This document shows, piece by piece, positions 1 through 7,132 of a DNA stretch of 8,816 nucleotides. The translations under genes and the position numbers were made by a program. Location of the stretch: the NCBI GenBank assembly GCA_030037575.1, contig JASHRB010000483.1:1-8816 (forward strand), given 5' to 3'. The notes beneath the pieces were generated by a model. The model made no database searches. It saw nothing but the letters and a program-made list of their open reading frames with translations, and had not been told where the DNA came from. This DNA comes from Candidatus Sulfotelmatobacter sp. (lineage in GTDB: Bacteria > Acidobacteriota > Terriglobia > Terriglobales > Acidobacteriaceae). Each line of letters opens with the position of its first letter. Positions within the stretch are counted from its first letter, which is position 1.

Positions 1-3000
1 CCGGTGATAGCCGGAAACGACATCACGTACACACAAACCGTAACCAACACCGGCACCGGCACGGCCACCAACCCCACGTTGACGGAGAGCACCCCGGCTA
101 ACACCGTCTTCGAGTCGATTACTCCGCCGACGGGAACCACCTGTACGACTCCGCCGGTGGGGGGAACCGGCACAATCACATGCACCGCTGCGACGGCGGC
201 GGCGGGAACCAGCAGCGGGGTCGTTCTGGTTGTGCAGGTGAACGCTGGAACGGCAAGCGGGACGATCATCACGGACACCGCGACGGTGAATTCCAGCAAT
301 CAAGCTTTCGGCGCAAACTCGGCGACCGCGACCGATGTGGTTGCCACATCGACACAAGCAGATCTGGCTCTGGCCACCTCCGCCACGCCCCTCACTTTGA
401 TAGCAGGCAACGACATAACTTACACCCAGACGGTGACCAACAACGGGCCCGCCGCTGCGACCAGTGTAAGCTTCACCGAGGCCATCCCCGCCAACACAAC
501 ATTTGTTTCGGTCTCCGCTCCTGTGGGCTGGTCGTGCACGGAAACACCCTCGGTGGTGTGTACGGATGCGAGCCTTGCGCCGAGCGCCTCCGCCGACATC
601 ATCGTCGTGTTCAACGTCGCATCCAGCGTGGCGGCGGGCACCATTACGGCGAATTCCTCGGTCTCCTCCTCCACCAGCGATCCCTACATGGCGAATAACT
701 CGACCACAATTAACACGCCAGTCATTGTGGACTGCGATCTCGGAGTTACCAACAGCGGCACTCCAAGCCCGGTCACCGCGGGAAGCGACATCGTGTATAC
801 GCAAACGGTGACCAACGGGGGGCCGAGCAATTGCAGCAGTGGAACTTTCACCGAGGCAACGCCGGCCAACACCACATTCGTCTCCGTTTCCGCGACAACG
901 ACCGGCGGCGGCACCTGGACTTGCCCGAATTCTGCTCCGATCTCCTGCACGAACCCGAGTGTCGTACCGGGGTCGGTCGGAACCATCACCGCCACCTACC
1001 AGGTGAACGCGGGCACGGCCGCAGGTACGATCATCAGCGACACGGTGAGCGGGAGCACCACCTCGAGCGACACGAATTCAAGCAACAACACCGCCACGGT
1101 GAACATTGGAGTTGCCGTCGCCGGTGATGCGGATCTCAGCCTCACGAATGCGGGAACTCCAACTCCGGTCGATGCCGGCCAGGACGTCACCTTCGCTCAA
1201 ACCGTGACCAACAACGGGCCATCGAGCGCGAGCACCGTCACACTTACCGAAACTCTGCCTGCGAACACGACCTTCGTTTCCCTCACCGGGCCCGGGGGAG
1301 GGTGGTCATGCACGAATACCGCTCCGTACCAATGCACGGATGCGACAGTGGCAGCCAACTCCACGGCCAACTTCACGTTTGTGGTGCAGGTCAACCCAAC
1401 GGTCACGGTTGGCACCGCAATCACCGATACGGCTTCTGTGGCCAGCAGCGTGACGACCGACCCGAACTCCGGCAACAACGCCGCGTCAAGCACGGTTTAT
1501 GTCGCCGACTCCGCCAACCTATCTGTCGCGAATTCGAACACGCCAGTGCCCGTGGAAGCCGGCAACAACATCACTTACAACCAGGTCGTAACCAACTCCG
1601 GCCCGAGCGCTGCCGCCAATGCGACCTTCACCGAAACGACTCCTGCGGATACAACGTTCTATTCTCTGACCACGATCCCAACCGGATGGTCGTGCACTCT
1701 TCCCGCGGTCGGCAGCGCGGGCACCATCAGCTGCAGCGATGCGAGCTTCGCCGTAGGAACGGCGACTTTCCCGGTCGTTCTCAAAGTCACTGCCGGGACT
1801 GCCGCAGGCACCACCATCAGCGATGTGGTGTCGGTAAGCGCCACAACCTCGGATCCCAACACCAGCAATAACAGCGCCACCGCCAACGATGTAGTCGCCA
1901 CTGCCAGCGAATCCGATCTCGTCGTAACCAACACCCCCTCTCCAACTTCTGTCGCCGCGGGTGCCAATGTGACCTACACGCAGAGCGTCACCAATGATGG
2001 CCCCGCGGTCGCCAACGCCGGCGCCACGTTCACCGAGACCACCCCGCCGAACACCACGTTCCAGTCGGTGACCCCGCCCGCCGGTTGGACTTGCACCTCG
2101 CCCGCTGTTGGCGGAACCGGGACAATTAAATGCACGGCAGCGGCCACCATGGCGGTGAATGCCACCGCGAATTTCACCGTGGTCCTTCAGGTCGTCTCCG
2201 GAACGCCTTCGGGCACCAACATCGCCGAAACCGCGACCGCCACTGTCGGCAACATCGTGCCGAACCTCACGACTAACAGTGCCACCGCCGATGTTGTTGT
2301 GGCCAACGCCAACAGCGCTGATATGGCAATCGTCAAGAGCGCCAGTCCCACTCCCACGGTTCCGGATGGCGATATTCTCACTTACACGCTGGCGGTTACC
2401 AACAATGGCCCCGCGACTGCGACAGATGTGACCGTGATTGATAGCTTGCCCTCCGATGTAACCTATCTATCCGCTGTGCCGACCCAGGGAACGTGCTCAG
2501 AAGCCGACGGAACCGTGACCTGCCAGCTCGGTACCATGAACGATGCGGGTACGGCAACGGTTACGATTCTTACTCTGGCAGGCTCGCCCGGGACTGCCAC
2601 GAACACGGCGACGGTCAGTGCAGATCAGACCGACCCCAACTCGGCTAACAACACCTCCACGCAGGTGGAAACCATCACTGCGTCAACCGAGATTCAGTTG
2701 CACGCTCTTGTCGCACGCCTGGTCAAGGACAAAAATGGAGCCAGTCGTCCCGCACTCTTCTGGAAAACGGGAGCGGAAGCGCACAATCTAGGATTCAACA
2801 TCTACCGCGAGGAGAATGGCCGGCGAGTCAGGTTGAATCCCTCGTTGATCGCGGGTTCCGCGCTCATGATGAGGGGATCGCTGCCGAAGCACTCCGGAAA
2901 AACCTATGCCTGGATTGATTTCTCGTCGTCCTCCGGGGATGGTGTCTACTGGCTTGAGGACGTCGACGTGAATGGCACCCGCGTCATGCATGGCCCGGTC

Positions 3001-5277
3001 ACGCTTGAGGCGGGAAAGGCCTCGTCTTTGGACTCAGCCCCAGTGACTTCCCTCATGCTCAACGAGATCAATCAATCGCAGGCGGCTGCGAACCAGAGCA
3101 GCCGTCCGGTGGAGAGCGCTTTGCGGGATTTCAGAGTTACAGCCAGCCAGAGGGAGAAGCAGTTCGAAATTGCCGCCAATTCCGCAATCAAGCTCCTTGT
3201 ACAGCACGAAGGGTGGCACAGCGTGACTCAGCCCGAATTGGTCCAGGCTGGACTGGATCCAAATGTCGATCCGGCAATGCTTCATCTTTATGCCGAGGCG
3301 ATCGAGCGACCGATCCAGATCAGCGGCGCATCGTCGGGGCCCGGAGGCTTTGGTCCGCAGGCCTCGATCCAATTCTACGGAACCGGAATCGATAGCCCTT
3401 ACACTGGCACTCGAGTCTACTGGCTGGTTGAAGAAAAAACTGCGGGACTTCGCATCCCGCAATGGCCTCCTTCGGCCGGCTCGAACCAGCCTCCGGAAAG
3501 CTTTTCCACCATTGTCAGGCTTACTCCACACACGACCTATTTCTCTTCCCTCATTACCAAGAACGGAAATAATTTCTTCGGAGCACTTGTTTCTACCACC
3601 CCGGTGGACCAAACCATTAACACTGCAAACTTTGATCAGAACTCGACCAGTCCGGCTGAACTCGAGGTCATTTTGCAGGGAGTGATCCTGGACTTCCCCC
3701 ACGAGGTTACCATCTCACTGAACGGAACATCTGTCGGCGACTTGACTTTCACCGGACAGGATCAGGGCACATTCCGGGCGAGCATTCCGCCCGGGGTTTT
3801 GCTGAACGGCGAAAACACCGTCACGCTCACGGCGCAGGACGGCGAGTATGATACGAGCCTTGTACAAACTATTGCCATCCGTTATGCGCATACTTTTGTC
3901 GCAGATTCCGATGGCTTGAAGTTCTTCGGCCGGGCTGGTGAGGAGTTGCAGGTGGGAGGCTTCAGCCGCGTACCCCTTATGGTGCTGGATATCACCGATC
4001 CGATCCGGCCGGTGCAACTTACGCCCCAGATCAGTTCGAGCACCGCTTCCGGCACCACCCTCTATCAATTGCAGGTGCAAGTTCCGTGGTCGAGCACCAA
4101 CCCGCTGGCTCCCGATCGGCATACGCTCATTGCTCTCGCCGCCAATCGAATCGATGCCGTAGACGGCATTCAACCCAACCATCCGTCTCACTGGCACAGC
4201 CCGCAGAAGGGCCGCGAAATTGTCATGATCTCGCCGGCACAATTTGCTGAATCGCTCGAACCGCTGGCCCAAGAACATGAAGCCCGAGGCGAATCGACCG
4301 CGCTGGTGTACATCGACGACTTGTATGACGAGTTTACTTTTGGCGAACACAGCCCCTATGCCATCCGCGACTTTCTGCGTACGGCCACCAAGGCCTGGCA
4401 GACTCCACCGCGCTACATGTTGCTCAATGGGCGGGCATCGCTCGATCCGCGCAATTATCTGGGATTCGGTTTCCTCGATTTCGTGCCCACAAAAATCGTT
4501 TCCGCGACCGGAATGATGACCGCCTCTGACGACTGGTTCTCCGATTTCGACAATACCGGTATGCCGGCTGTCGCGACCGGCCGCTTGCCGGTAAGCACTG
4601 CCGCGGAAGCTGCGTTGGTCGACGGAAGGATCGCCACCTACGAAGACCAATCAAGCAGCGGAGCGTGGACCTCGCAGGCGCTGATGGTCGCCGACGTCAA
4701 CGATACAGAAAATTTCAGCCAGGATTCCCGAACGGTGCAGGCGGCGCTGCCGGCTGCGATTCATCCCATCGACGTGTTTGCCGCCAACCTGGGCACCGCG
4801 CAAGCCCAACAGGAAATTCTCGATGGCATCAACGGGGGTAAGGTGTTGGTCAACTACACCGGCCACGGGTCCGAAGAGGAATGGTCGGGCGATGATCTGT
4901 TCAATGACACCGCGGCGAGCGGATTAACAAACGGCTCTTCTCTGCCTGTATTTCTGATCATGGATTGTCTGAACGGCTTCTTCCAGGATGTTTATGAAGA
5001 ACCCCTGGCGGTTGCGCTCATGCTTGCACCCAATGGCGGCGCCGTCGCCGTCTTGGCTTCGAGCGGCCTAAATCAACCCAACCCGCAGACCAAGTTGGAC
5101 AAGCTGATCGTGCAGAATGCCTTCAACCCGCCTTACCCGGCGCTGGGAGACGCCATTGTCGGCGCCAAGTCGGGCATCGCCGACATCGCTGTGCGCAAGA
5201 CGTTTAACCTGCTGGGCGATCCCGCCATGCAAATCAAACGTCCGGCCCGCGAACAACTCAAGCCTGCGCAACCGTAA
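1..5277 (+). CDS. Giant DUF11-repeat protein with C-terminal gingipain-like C25 cysteine peptidase domain (5' end outside window)
   Basis: The frame is open from base 1 (codon 1-3 is Pro), so the start and any signal peptide lie upstream; residue 1 below is the GTG at 4-6. About 1758 codons are visible. Residues 3-894 hold seven DUF11 repeats, each opening with a variant of [16 protein letters not shown]. Residues ~895-1005 look like a fibronectin-like module ([25 protein letters not shown]). Residues ~1061-1145 and ~1218-1300 are conserved segments usually found just ahead of C25 domains. From ~1405 to the end is the peptidase: [10 protein letters not shown], the catalytic His in NYTGHGS (His1621), the catalytic Cys in MDCLNGFF (Cys1655), and the terminal [12 protein letters not shown]. 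The His-Cys gap of 34 is close to that in gingipains. C25 enzymes are caspase-fold cysteine proteases of clan CD. The protein is probably exported and surface-bound or released. I see no type IX secretion C-terminal domain, unlike Bacteroidetes relatives. Substrate unknown; the family call is firm and the activity is inferred. Confidence 0.9.
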   Translation, partial: PVIAGNDITYTQTVTNTGTGTATNPTLTESTPANTVFESITPPTGTTCTTPPVGGTGTITCTAATAAAGTSSGVVLVVQVNAGTASGTIITDTATVNSSNQAFGANSATATDVVATSTQADLALATSATPLTLIAGNDITYTQTVTNNGPAAATSVSFTEAIPANTTFVSVSAPVGWSCTETPSVVCTDASLAPSASADIIVVFNVASSVAAGTITANSSVSSSTSDPYMANNSTTINTPVIVDCDLGVTNSGTPSPVTAGSDIVYTQTVTNGGPSNCSSGTFTEATPANTTFVSVSATTTGGGTWTCPNSAPISCTNPSVVPGSVGTITATYQVNAGTAAGTIISDTVSGSTTSSDTNSSNNTATVNIGVAVAGDADLSLTNAGTPTPVDAGQDVTFAQTVTNNGPSSASTVTLTETLPANTTFVSLTGPGGGWSCTNTAPYQCTDATVAANSTANFTFVVQVNPTVTVGTAITDTASVASSVTTDPNSGNNAASSTVYVADSANLSVANSNTPVPVEAGNNITYNQVVTNSGPSAAANATFTETTPADTTFYSLTTIPTGWSCTLPAVGSAGTISCSDASFAVGTATFPVVLKVTAGTAAGTTISDVVSVSATTSDPNTSNNSATANDVVATASESDLVVTNTPSPTSVAAGANVTYTQSVTNDGPAVANAGATFTETTPPNTTFQSVTPPAGWTCTSPAVGGTGTIKCTAAATMAVNATANFTVVLQVVSGTPSGTNIAETATATVGNIVPNLTTNSATADVVVANANSADMAIVKSASPTPTVPDGDILTYTLAVTNNGPATATDVTVIDSLPSDVTYLSAVPTQGTCSEADGTVTCQLGTMNDAGTATVTILTLAGSPGTATNTATVSADQTDPNSANNTSTQVETITASTEIQLHALVARLVKDKNGASRPALFWKTGAEAHNLGFNIYREENGRRVRLNPSLIAGSALMMRGSLPKHSGKTYAWIDFSSSSGDGVYWLEDVDVNGTRVMHGPVTLEAGKASSLDSAPVTSLMLNEINQSQAAANQSSRPVESALRDFRVTASQREKQFEIAANSAIKLLVQHEGWHSVTQPELVQAGLDPNVDPAMLHLYAEAIERPIQISGASSGPGGFGPQASIQFYGTGIDSPYTGTRVYWLVEEKTAGLRIPQWPPSAGSNQPPESFSTIVRLTPHTTYFSSLITKNGNNFFGALVSTTPVDQTINTANFDQNSTSPAELEVILQGVILDFPHEVTISLNGTSVGDLTFTGQDQGTFRASIPPGVLLNGENTVTLTAQDGEYDTSLVQTIAIRYAHTFVADSDGLKFFGRAGEELQVGGFSRVPLMVLDITDPIRPVQLTPQISSSTASGTTLYQLQVQVPWSSTNPLAPDRHTLIALAANRIDAVDGIQPNHPSHWHSPQKGREIVMISPAQFAESLEPLAQEHEARGESTALVYIDDLYDEFTFGEHSPYAIRDFLRTATKAWQTPPRYMLLNGRASLDPRNYLGFGFLDFVPTKIVSATGMMTASDDWFSDFDNTGMPAVATGRLPVSTAAEAALVDGRIATYEDQSSSGAWTSQALMVADVNDTENFSQDSRTVQAALPAAIHPIDVFAANLGTAQAQQEILDGINGGKVLVNYTGHGSEEEWSGDDLFNDTAASGLTNGSSLPVFLIMDCLNGFFQDVYEEPLAVALMLAPNGGAVAVLASSGLNQPNPQTKLDKLIVQNAFNPPYPALGDAIVGAKSGIADIAVRKTFNLLGDPAMQIKRPAREQLKPAQP
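10..2685 (+). repeat. Seven tandem DUF11 repeats (protein-level)
   Basis: Repeat starts (the AGN/AGS/DGD codon) are near 10, 403, 778, 1174, 1558, 1957 and 2365, a period of 375-408 bases. Each unit has the order 'A-G-x-D/N-I-x-Y-T-Q-x-V-T-N', 'TFTEx-x-PANTTFxS', a Cys pair, then 'GTxISDTAxVxSxTxDPNxxNN'. The DNA of the units has diverged, so these are old duplications. DUF11 units form immunoglobulin-like beta-sandwich stalks on secreted bacterial proteins. Repeats 1, 5 and 6 have a CX12C pair, repeats 2-4 a CX7C pair, and repeat 7 a CX8C pair. The array continues to the left of the window. Confidence 0.9.
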
Positions 5278-6301
5278 CTTCAGCCCACGAGGGGGCCCCT
5301 GCGACCTCGCGTAGCGGCTCCATAAGCGCCTTCATCACTCTCTCGAATCCTGCGAAGTCAAGCGACTGGGCTCCATCGGAAAGGGCGCGCTCGGGGCAGG
5401 GATGAACCTCGATAATCAACCCATCCGCTCCAACCGCGACGGCCGCACGTGAAACCGCGGCAATCAGGCTGGGTTTGCCGGTTCCGTGCGAAGGGTCTGC
5501 GATCACCGGCAGATGAGAAAGGTCGCGAGCCAGCGCGACCGCTGCCAGATCGAACGTGTTACGCATTTCTGTTTCGAAAGTCTTGATGCCCCGCTCGCAA
5601 AGCACGACCTGATTGTTTCCTCCTGCCAGCAGATACTCTGCTGCCAACAGCCATTCCTTCACCGTGGCCGACGGGCCGCGTTTTAGCAATACCGGCTTAT
5701 TCACGGTCGCCAGCCTGCGAAGCAACGCGAAATTCTGCATGTTACGCGCGCCCACCTGCAGCATGTCGGCATGTTCACAAATCATATCGACATCCTCGGT
5801 GCTCATGATTTCGGTGACCACAGGCAGTCCCGATGTCTCGCGCACCTGGCTCAGAATCTTCAGCGCTTCCAGCCCGAGTCCCTGAAAATCGTAAGGAGAA
5901 GTCCGTGGCTTGTACGCCCCACCGCGCAGCATGGTCGCTCCAGCTCTTTTGACCGCTTGGGCCGTGCTGAACAATTGCTCGCGAGATTCAACCGAACACG
6001 GCCCCGCAATCACCACGACTCCGGGCCCGCCAATCGCGACTCCGCCAAGGTTGACCACCGATCGCTCCGGTCTCACTTGCCGGCTTACCAATTTAAACGG
6101 TTGAGCGATGGCGACCACCTTCTCGACGCCGGGCGCGGCTTGCAGCGCTTCGATCTCGTGACGCCGGCCGTTGCCGACCGCCGCGACGATCGTTCGCTCC
6201 ACTCCACGCGTGAGATGCGGTTGATACCCAGCCTCGCGGATTCGCTCGACCACATGCGCAATCTCTGGCTCCGTCGCTTTGTCAGACATGTTGACAATCA
6301 T
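5258..6301 (-). CDS. aroF: 3-deoxy-7-phosphoheptulonate (DAHP) synthase, type I-beta
   Basis: A complete 347-residue gene for the first step of the shikimate pathway: phosphoenolpyruvate plus erythrose 4-phosphate to DAHP, in the cytoplasm. Residues 1-70 are the ferredoxin-like N-terminal domain typical of Thermotoga-type enzymes, often the site of Tyr/Phe feedback inhibition. The barrel follows: [12 protein letters not shown] (Cys102), [41 protein letters not shown] (His272), IIEVHP (Glu298) and SDGAQS (Asp309). Cys, His, Glu and Asp are the expected metal ligands, all present, so the enzyme should be active. The start MIVNM fits the family (MIVxM) and has GGGAGG at 6308-6313, 7 bases upstream. 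There is no fused chorismate mutase. Its 3' end overlaps the C25-protein gene by 20 bases, tail to tail. Upstream on the same strand lie a Phe-rich small ORF and a terminator-like hairpin, which suggests attenuation control (inference). Confidence 0.95.
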   Translation of the reverse strand: MIVNMSDKATEPEIAHVVERIREAGYQPHLTRGVERTIVAAVGNGRRHEIEALQAAPGVEKVVAIAQPFKLVSRQVRPERSVVNLGGVAIGGPGVVVIAGPCSVESREQLFSTAQAVKRAGATMLRGGAYKPRTSPYDFQGLGLEALKILSQVRETSGLPVVTEIMSTEDVDMICEHADMLQVGARNMQNFALLRRLATVNKPVLLKRGPSATVKEWLLAAEYLLAGGNNQVVLCERGIKTFETEMRNTFDLAAVALARDLSHLPVIADPSHGTGKPSLIAAVSRAAVAVGADGLIIEVHPCPERALSDGAQSLDFAGFERVMKALMEPLREVAGAPSWAEVTVAQA

Positions 6302-6307
6302 CCGTAA

Positions 6308-6313
6308 CCTCCC
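6308..6313 (-). promoter_or_regulatory. Ribosome-binding site of aroF
   Basis: GGGAGG read on the minus strand, 6 bases before the ATG at 6301. It fixes the aroF start and lies just after the T-rich tail of the upstream hairpin. Confidence 0.8.
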
Positions 6314-6322
6314 GGAATTTTG

Positions 6323-6361
6323 ATGGCAAAATAAAGGGCCGCGATCTGCATCGCGGCCCTT
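6323..6361 (-). terminator. Rho-independent terminator / candidate attenuator ahead of aroF
   Basis: A perfect 12-bp inverted repeat: AAGGGCCGCGAT, a 4-base loop, ATCGCGGCCCTT (6334-6345 with 6350-6361). Read on the minus strand it runs straight into TTTATTTTG, a T-rich tail; read on the plus strand no T tract follows. It therefore terminates minus-strand transcription. It could simply end the pilin transcript. It also sits only 32 bases before the aroF start and just after a Phe-rich small ORF, so it may be a conditional terminator in the aroF leader. Confidence 0.8.
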
Positions 6362-6457
6362 GGCTAAAACTTGCTTGCTTGAATCTCTCTAGCTCGATCC
6401 CTCCGCAAGCACCGCCGCAGCCGCTAAGCGGATAAAGCAATAGCGAAACTGCGCGAT
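6350..6457 (-). promoter_or_regulatory. Possible competing RNA structures of an aroF attenuator
   Basis: On the minus strand CCGC-TTA-GCGG (6421-6431) forms a small early hairpin. It begins 2 bases after the last Phe codon (6434-6436), so a ribosome paused there would cover its first arm. The freed GCGGCT (6419-6424) can pair with GGCCGC (6353-6358) in the 5' arm of the terminator. ATCGCG at 6452-6457 can pair with the CGCGAT at the end of the same arm. Either pairing would prevent the terminator. The alternatives are short (6 bp, one with a G-U pair) and were found by eye, so this is a model only. Confidence 0.3.
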
Positions 6458-6478
6458 AAAGGAGGTAAATCGCATCAT
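6389..6478 (-). CDS. Putative Phe/Tyr-rich leader peptide of aroF
   Basis: A 29-codon ORF reading ATG ATG and ending in TAG. The peptide begins MMRFTSFIAQFRYCFIR and ends in an Ala-rich stretch. Four Phe codons (residues 4, 7, 11, 15, all TTT) and one Tyr (13) fall in the first 15 residues. A GGTGAG sequence, which can pair with the 16S tail, lies about 9 bases upstream of the first ATG. The stop is 27 bases before a perfect terminator hairpin, and aroF follows on the same strand. In ribosome-mediated attenuation (known for pheA, pheST and trp operons) stalling at codons of the scarce amino acid lets an antiterminator form. The Phe codons are spaced rather than consecutive, no promoter is obvious directly upstream, and a chance ORF of this length is possible. 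Function is inferred from composition and position. Confidence 0.42.
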   Translation of the reverse strand: MMRFTSFIAQFRYCFIRLAAAAVLAEGSS

Positions 6479-6512
6479 AACCAAATTCTCACCGGAACTT
6501 GAATCTGCGGTT

Positions 6513-6540
6513 GTTCGATCTCTTGCTTACTGGATCGAAC
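6513..6540 (-). other. 8-bp inverted repeat spanning the pilin stop codon
   Basis: GTTCGATC, a 12-base loop, GATCGAAC. The loop contains the stop codon of the Flp pilin (6527-6529). There is no T tract, so it is not an intrinsic terminator. It may protect the 3' end of the pilin mRNA or form part of the leader ahead of aroF. Confidence 0.4.
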
Positions 6541-6691
6541 TCGCCGTATTCGAGAACACGTTGTTGGCGTTGGAGCCAATCAACCGTATTGTGCCGACCA
6601 CCAAGACCAGAATGACGGCCAGCATTACTGCGTATTCGGCAATATCTTGCCCCTCATCTCCCGACCAGATCCTGCGGAGAAATTCAGACAT
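6527..6691 (-). CDS. Flp/Fap-type pilin component
   Basis: A 54-residue protein starting MSEFLRRIWSGDEGQD. It has a short basic leader, then G|QDIAEYAVML, the prepilin peptidase cleavage context of Flp pilins; the mature protein would carry the conserved Glu5-Tyr6 pair. One hydrophobic helix follows (AVMLAVILVLVVGTIRLIG) and a short polar tail. Flp pilins are exported and assembled into thin tight-adherence pili by a Tad system. Length and motif fit the family well. The start at 6691 is chosen over a longer in-frame ATG at 6796 because GGAGG lies at 6698-6702 and a good promoter lies between the two starts, so the longer form would not be transcribed in full. No tad/cpa assembly genes or prepilin peptidase are in the window, so the pilin is either an orphan or served from elsewhere. 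Confidence 0.88.
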   Translation of the reverse strand: MSEFLRRIWSGDEGQDIAEYAVMLAVILVLVVGTIRLIGSNANNVFSNTASSIQ

Positions 6692-6697
6692 TGGGTA

Positions 6698-6702
6698 CCT
6701 CC
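6698..6702 (-). promoter_or_regulatory. Ribosome-binding site of the Flp pilin
   Basis: GGAGG on the minus strand, 6 bases before the ATG at 6691. It supports the 54-residue form of the pilin. Confidence 0.75.
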
Positions 6703-6749
6703 AGTTCCATAGGTGCTTGCGAGAGCCAAGAAGCGCAAGGAACGCACCC

Positions 6750-6778
6750 ATAATGCCCCAGCCCGACTGGCTTGTCAA
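6750..6778 (-). promoter_or_regulatory. Sigma-70-type promoter of the Flp pilin
   Basis: On the minus strand: a perfect -35 TTGACA (6773-6778), a 17-base spacer, and a -10 CATTAT (6750-6755, 4 of 6 matches). Transcription would start near 6743, giving a leader of about 50 bases before the pilin ATG with the GGAGG inside it. It is the clearest promoter in the window. Confidence 0.65.
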
Positions 6779-7079
6779 TGCAGCGTATCGAACCATGCTA
6801 AATGTAACCCGAAGGGGCGGCGTCCCGCCAAGTGGCGGTGCAGTTTCCGTGTCATCCGGAGCAAGCCTGTTTTGTGCAGTGAAGCCTCTGGGCGAGGCGC
6901 GCGCAAAATGGTGCGTTTGGCTCGCCTCCTTAACAACCCTGCACCCTACCTCCCGCCCAAAACTCTTGTCTAGCGTCCCGCAAATATCCAGCGGAATAGC
7001 CGTTCGCGCTCACTGGGTTCTGTTTGCGGTGCGAAGGGCATGGCGGCCGATCAGCTTTCGGATTGCTGACACAGCCATC
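6779..7079. other. Non-coding stretch without a convincing gene
   Basis: About 300 bases between the pilin promoter and the region just upstream of the prenyltransferase gene. Open frames here have no ribosome-binding site and no recognisable protein. It holds GC-rich inverted repeats: GGCGG/CCGCC around 6815-6829, and a longer hairpin at 6891-6926 with outer arms GGCGAG/CTCGCC and an inner stem around loop AAAATG. An alternative GCCTC/GAGGC hairpin at 6884-6898 overlaps the latter. I found no match to a riboswitch or small RNA that I know. It may hold regulatory sites for the divergent genes or a decayed gene. Confidence 0.5.
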
Positions 7080-7126
7080 TATAAGGATTTTCTTCCCACA
7101 TTGTGGCTGCAGAACTAAATTACAAT
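7080..7126 (+). promoter_or_regulatory. Candidate promoter boxes of the prenyltransferase gene
   Basis: Two -10-like boxes precede the gene: TATAAG at 7080-7085 and TACAAT at 7121-7126 (5 of 6 matches). Neither has a good -35 at 16-18 bases. The second ends 6 bases before the ATG at 7133, which would place the transcript start on or next to the start codon. Confidence 0.3.
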
Positions 7127-7132
7127 CTTCTC

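Noticed and set aside
1..2685. Recent DNA-level tandem duplication or CRISPR-like repeats in the first 2.7 kb
   Set aside because: The periodicity of about 390 bases is at protein level; the DNA copies differ throughout and the array is coding.
3715..4650. Long open frame (311 codons) on the minus strand
   Set aside because: It lies antisense to the conserved C25-protein gene, its protein resembles nothing I know, and long antisense frames are common in GC-rich genes. The same holds for the frame at 3034-3702.
5288..5309. Palindromic GGGGCCCC with flanking CGAGG/CCTCG as a terminator for the C25-protein gene
   Set aside because: It lies in the aroF coding sequence and has no T tract on either strand.
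5771..6307. 178-codon plus-strand frame across aroF
   Set aside because: It is a shadow of the aroF coding sequence, which has all expected family motifs on the other strand.
6458..6466. AAAGGAGGT on the plus strand, a near-perfect Shine-Dalgarno
   Set aside because: No start codon follows at a suitable distance (ATC is the nearest look-alike). It is the complement of Thr-Ser-Phe codons in the putative leader peptide, and its likeness to a 16S rRNA 3' end on the minus strand is only about ten bases.
6692..6796. Upstream extension of the pilin to a start at 6796
   Set aside because: The extension covers the promoter, leader and RBS, and 54 residues with a short leader is the normal size of a Flp pilin.
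6692..7102. Cyclic di-GMP (GEMM) or other known riboswitch ahead of the pilin
   Set aside because: I compared the leader with the consensus I remember and found no matching conserved blocks. With transcription starting near 6743 the leader is only about 50 bases.
6561..7118. 185-codon plus-strand frame across the pilin and the spacer
   Set aside because: It runs antisense to the pilin, has no RBS and shows no recognisable protein.
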